From assembly GCA_955652155.1 (NCBI GenBank), contig CATPAT010000105.1:1-6411 (forward strand): a stretch of 6,411 bases of DNA, written 5' to 3'. Of this stretch, positions 6,299 through 6,411 are shown one piece after another (positions within the stretch are counted from its first letter, which is position 1; each line of letters begins with the position of its first letter). The notes under the pieces are model-generated. The model was not told the DNA's origin. It saw only the letters and a list, made by a program, of their open reading frames with translations, and searched no databases. Made by a program: the position numbers and the translations under genes. The DNA comes from an uncultured Chthoniobacterales bacterium (GTDB taxonomy: Bacteria > Verrucomicrobiota > Verrucomicrobiia > Chthoniobacterales > UBA10450).

Positions 6299-6411
6299 TA
6301 TTGATCGGCGATTCGAAGAGCGACCTCGATTCCGGTCGAGCCATCGTCGGAATAGAAAACGCGGGTTAGCGAATTAGGCGGGAAAAGATCGACAATCGCC
6401 TCTGCCAGTTC
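6295..6411 (-). pseudogene. bioA: bioA upstream segment in a shifted frame, running off the window
   Basis: Reading the minus strand from the window edge gives 39 codons beginning ELAEAIVDLFPP and reaching RVFYSDDGSTGIEVALRIADQYW. DDGSTGIEVALR is the PLP-phosphate-binding GST-x-VE-A-(K/R) block of BioA. The homology then resumes as FIKFQHGYHGDT in another frame from 6268. Between the two blocks are 26 bases (6269-6294), one short of nine codons; nine residues separate the same blocks in E. coli BioA as I recall it. This fits a one-base deletion in the gene or in the assembly. Roughly the first hundred residues of a usual BioA lie beyond the window. If the shift is real the enzyme is lost; if it is a sequencing error, this and the main part form one gene. 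Confidence 0.85.

Overview
The window looks like an ordinary chromosomal segment of a moderately GC-rich, Gram-negative bacterium. A predicted outer-membrane lipoprotein with a BamE-like fold and an exported FecR-domain protein point to a double membrane. The mix (orphan FecR protein, BamE-like lipoprotein, sulfotransferase, short dispersed repeat that translates as STALRT/LSAVEG/CPERSRR) reminds me of soil Verrucomicrobiota or Acidobacteriota genomes. That placement is an impression and was not tested. No tRNA, rRNA, CRISPR array, transposase or phage gene is visible.

Layout from left to right. Positions 1-248 hold no gene I can recognise. A stand-alone response-regulator receiver protein lies on the minus strand (249-716). 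A small lipoprotein lies on the plus strand (827-1087), convergent with a FecR-domain exported protein on the minus strand (1150-2097). Upstream of the FecR gene, on the same strand, is a SAM-dependent methyltransferase (about 2166-2921). It is divergent from a PAPS-type sulfotransferase on the plus strand (2982-3797), and a short imperfect palindrome lies between their starts. The right half is a compact minus-strand operon read as bioA, then tlyA, then nadK, whose members overlap by a few bases. bioA enters from beyond the right edge, so its N-terminus is missing.

Functionally the right half is housekeeping: biotin synthesis (BioA), ribosomal RNA 2'-O-methylation (TlyA) and NADP supply (NadK). 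The tlyA-nadK order is also found in Mycobacterium. The middle is more accessory: the methyltransferase and sulfotransferase could both decorate a surface glycan or a small molecule, but nothing in the window names the substrate.

The main oddities are in bioA. A single-base frameshift near 6269-6294 splits its reading frame. A short dispersed-repeat-like sequence at 5559-5588 is carried in frame inside its coding region. I found no convincing new multi-gene system; the items below are modest leads.
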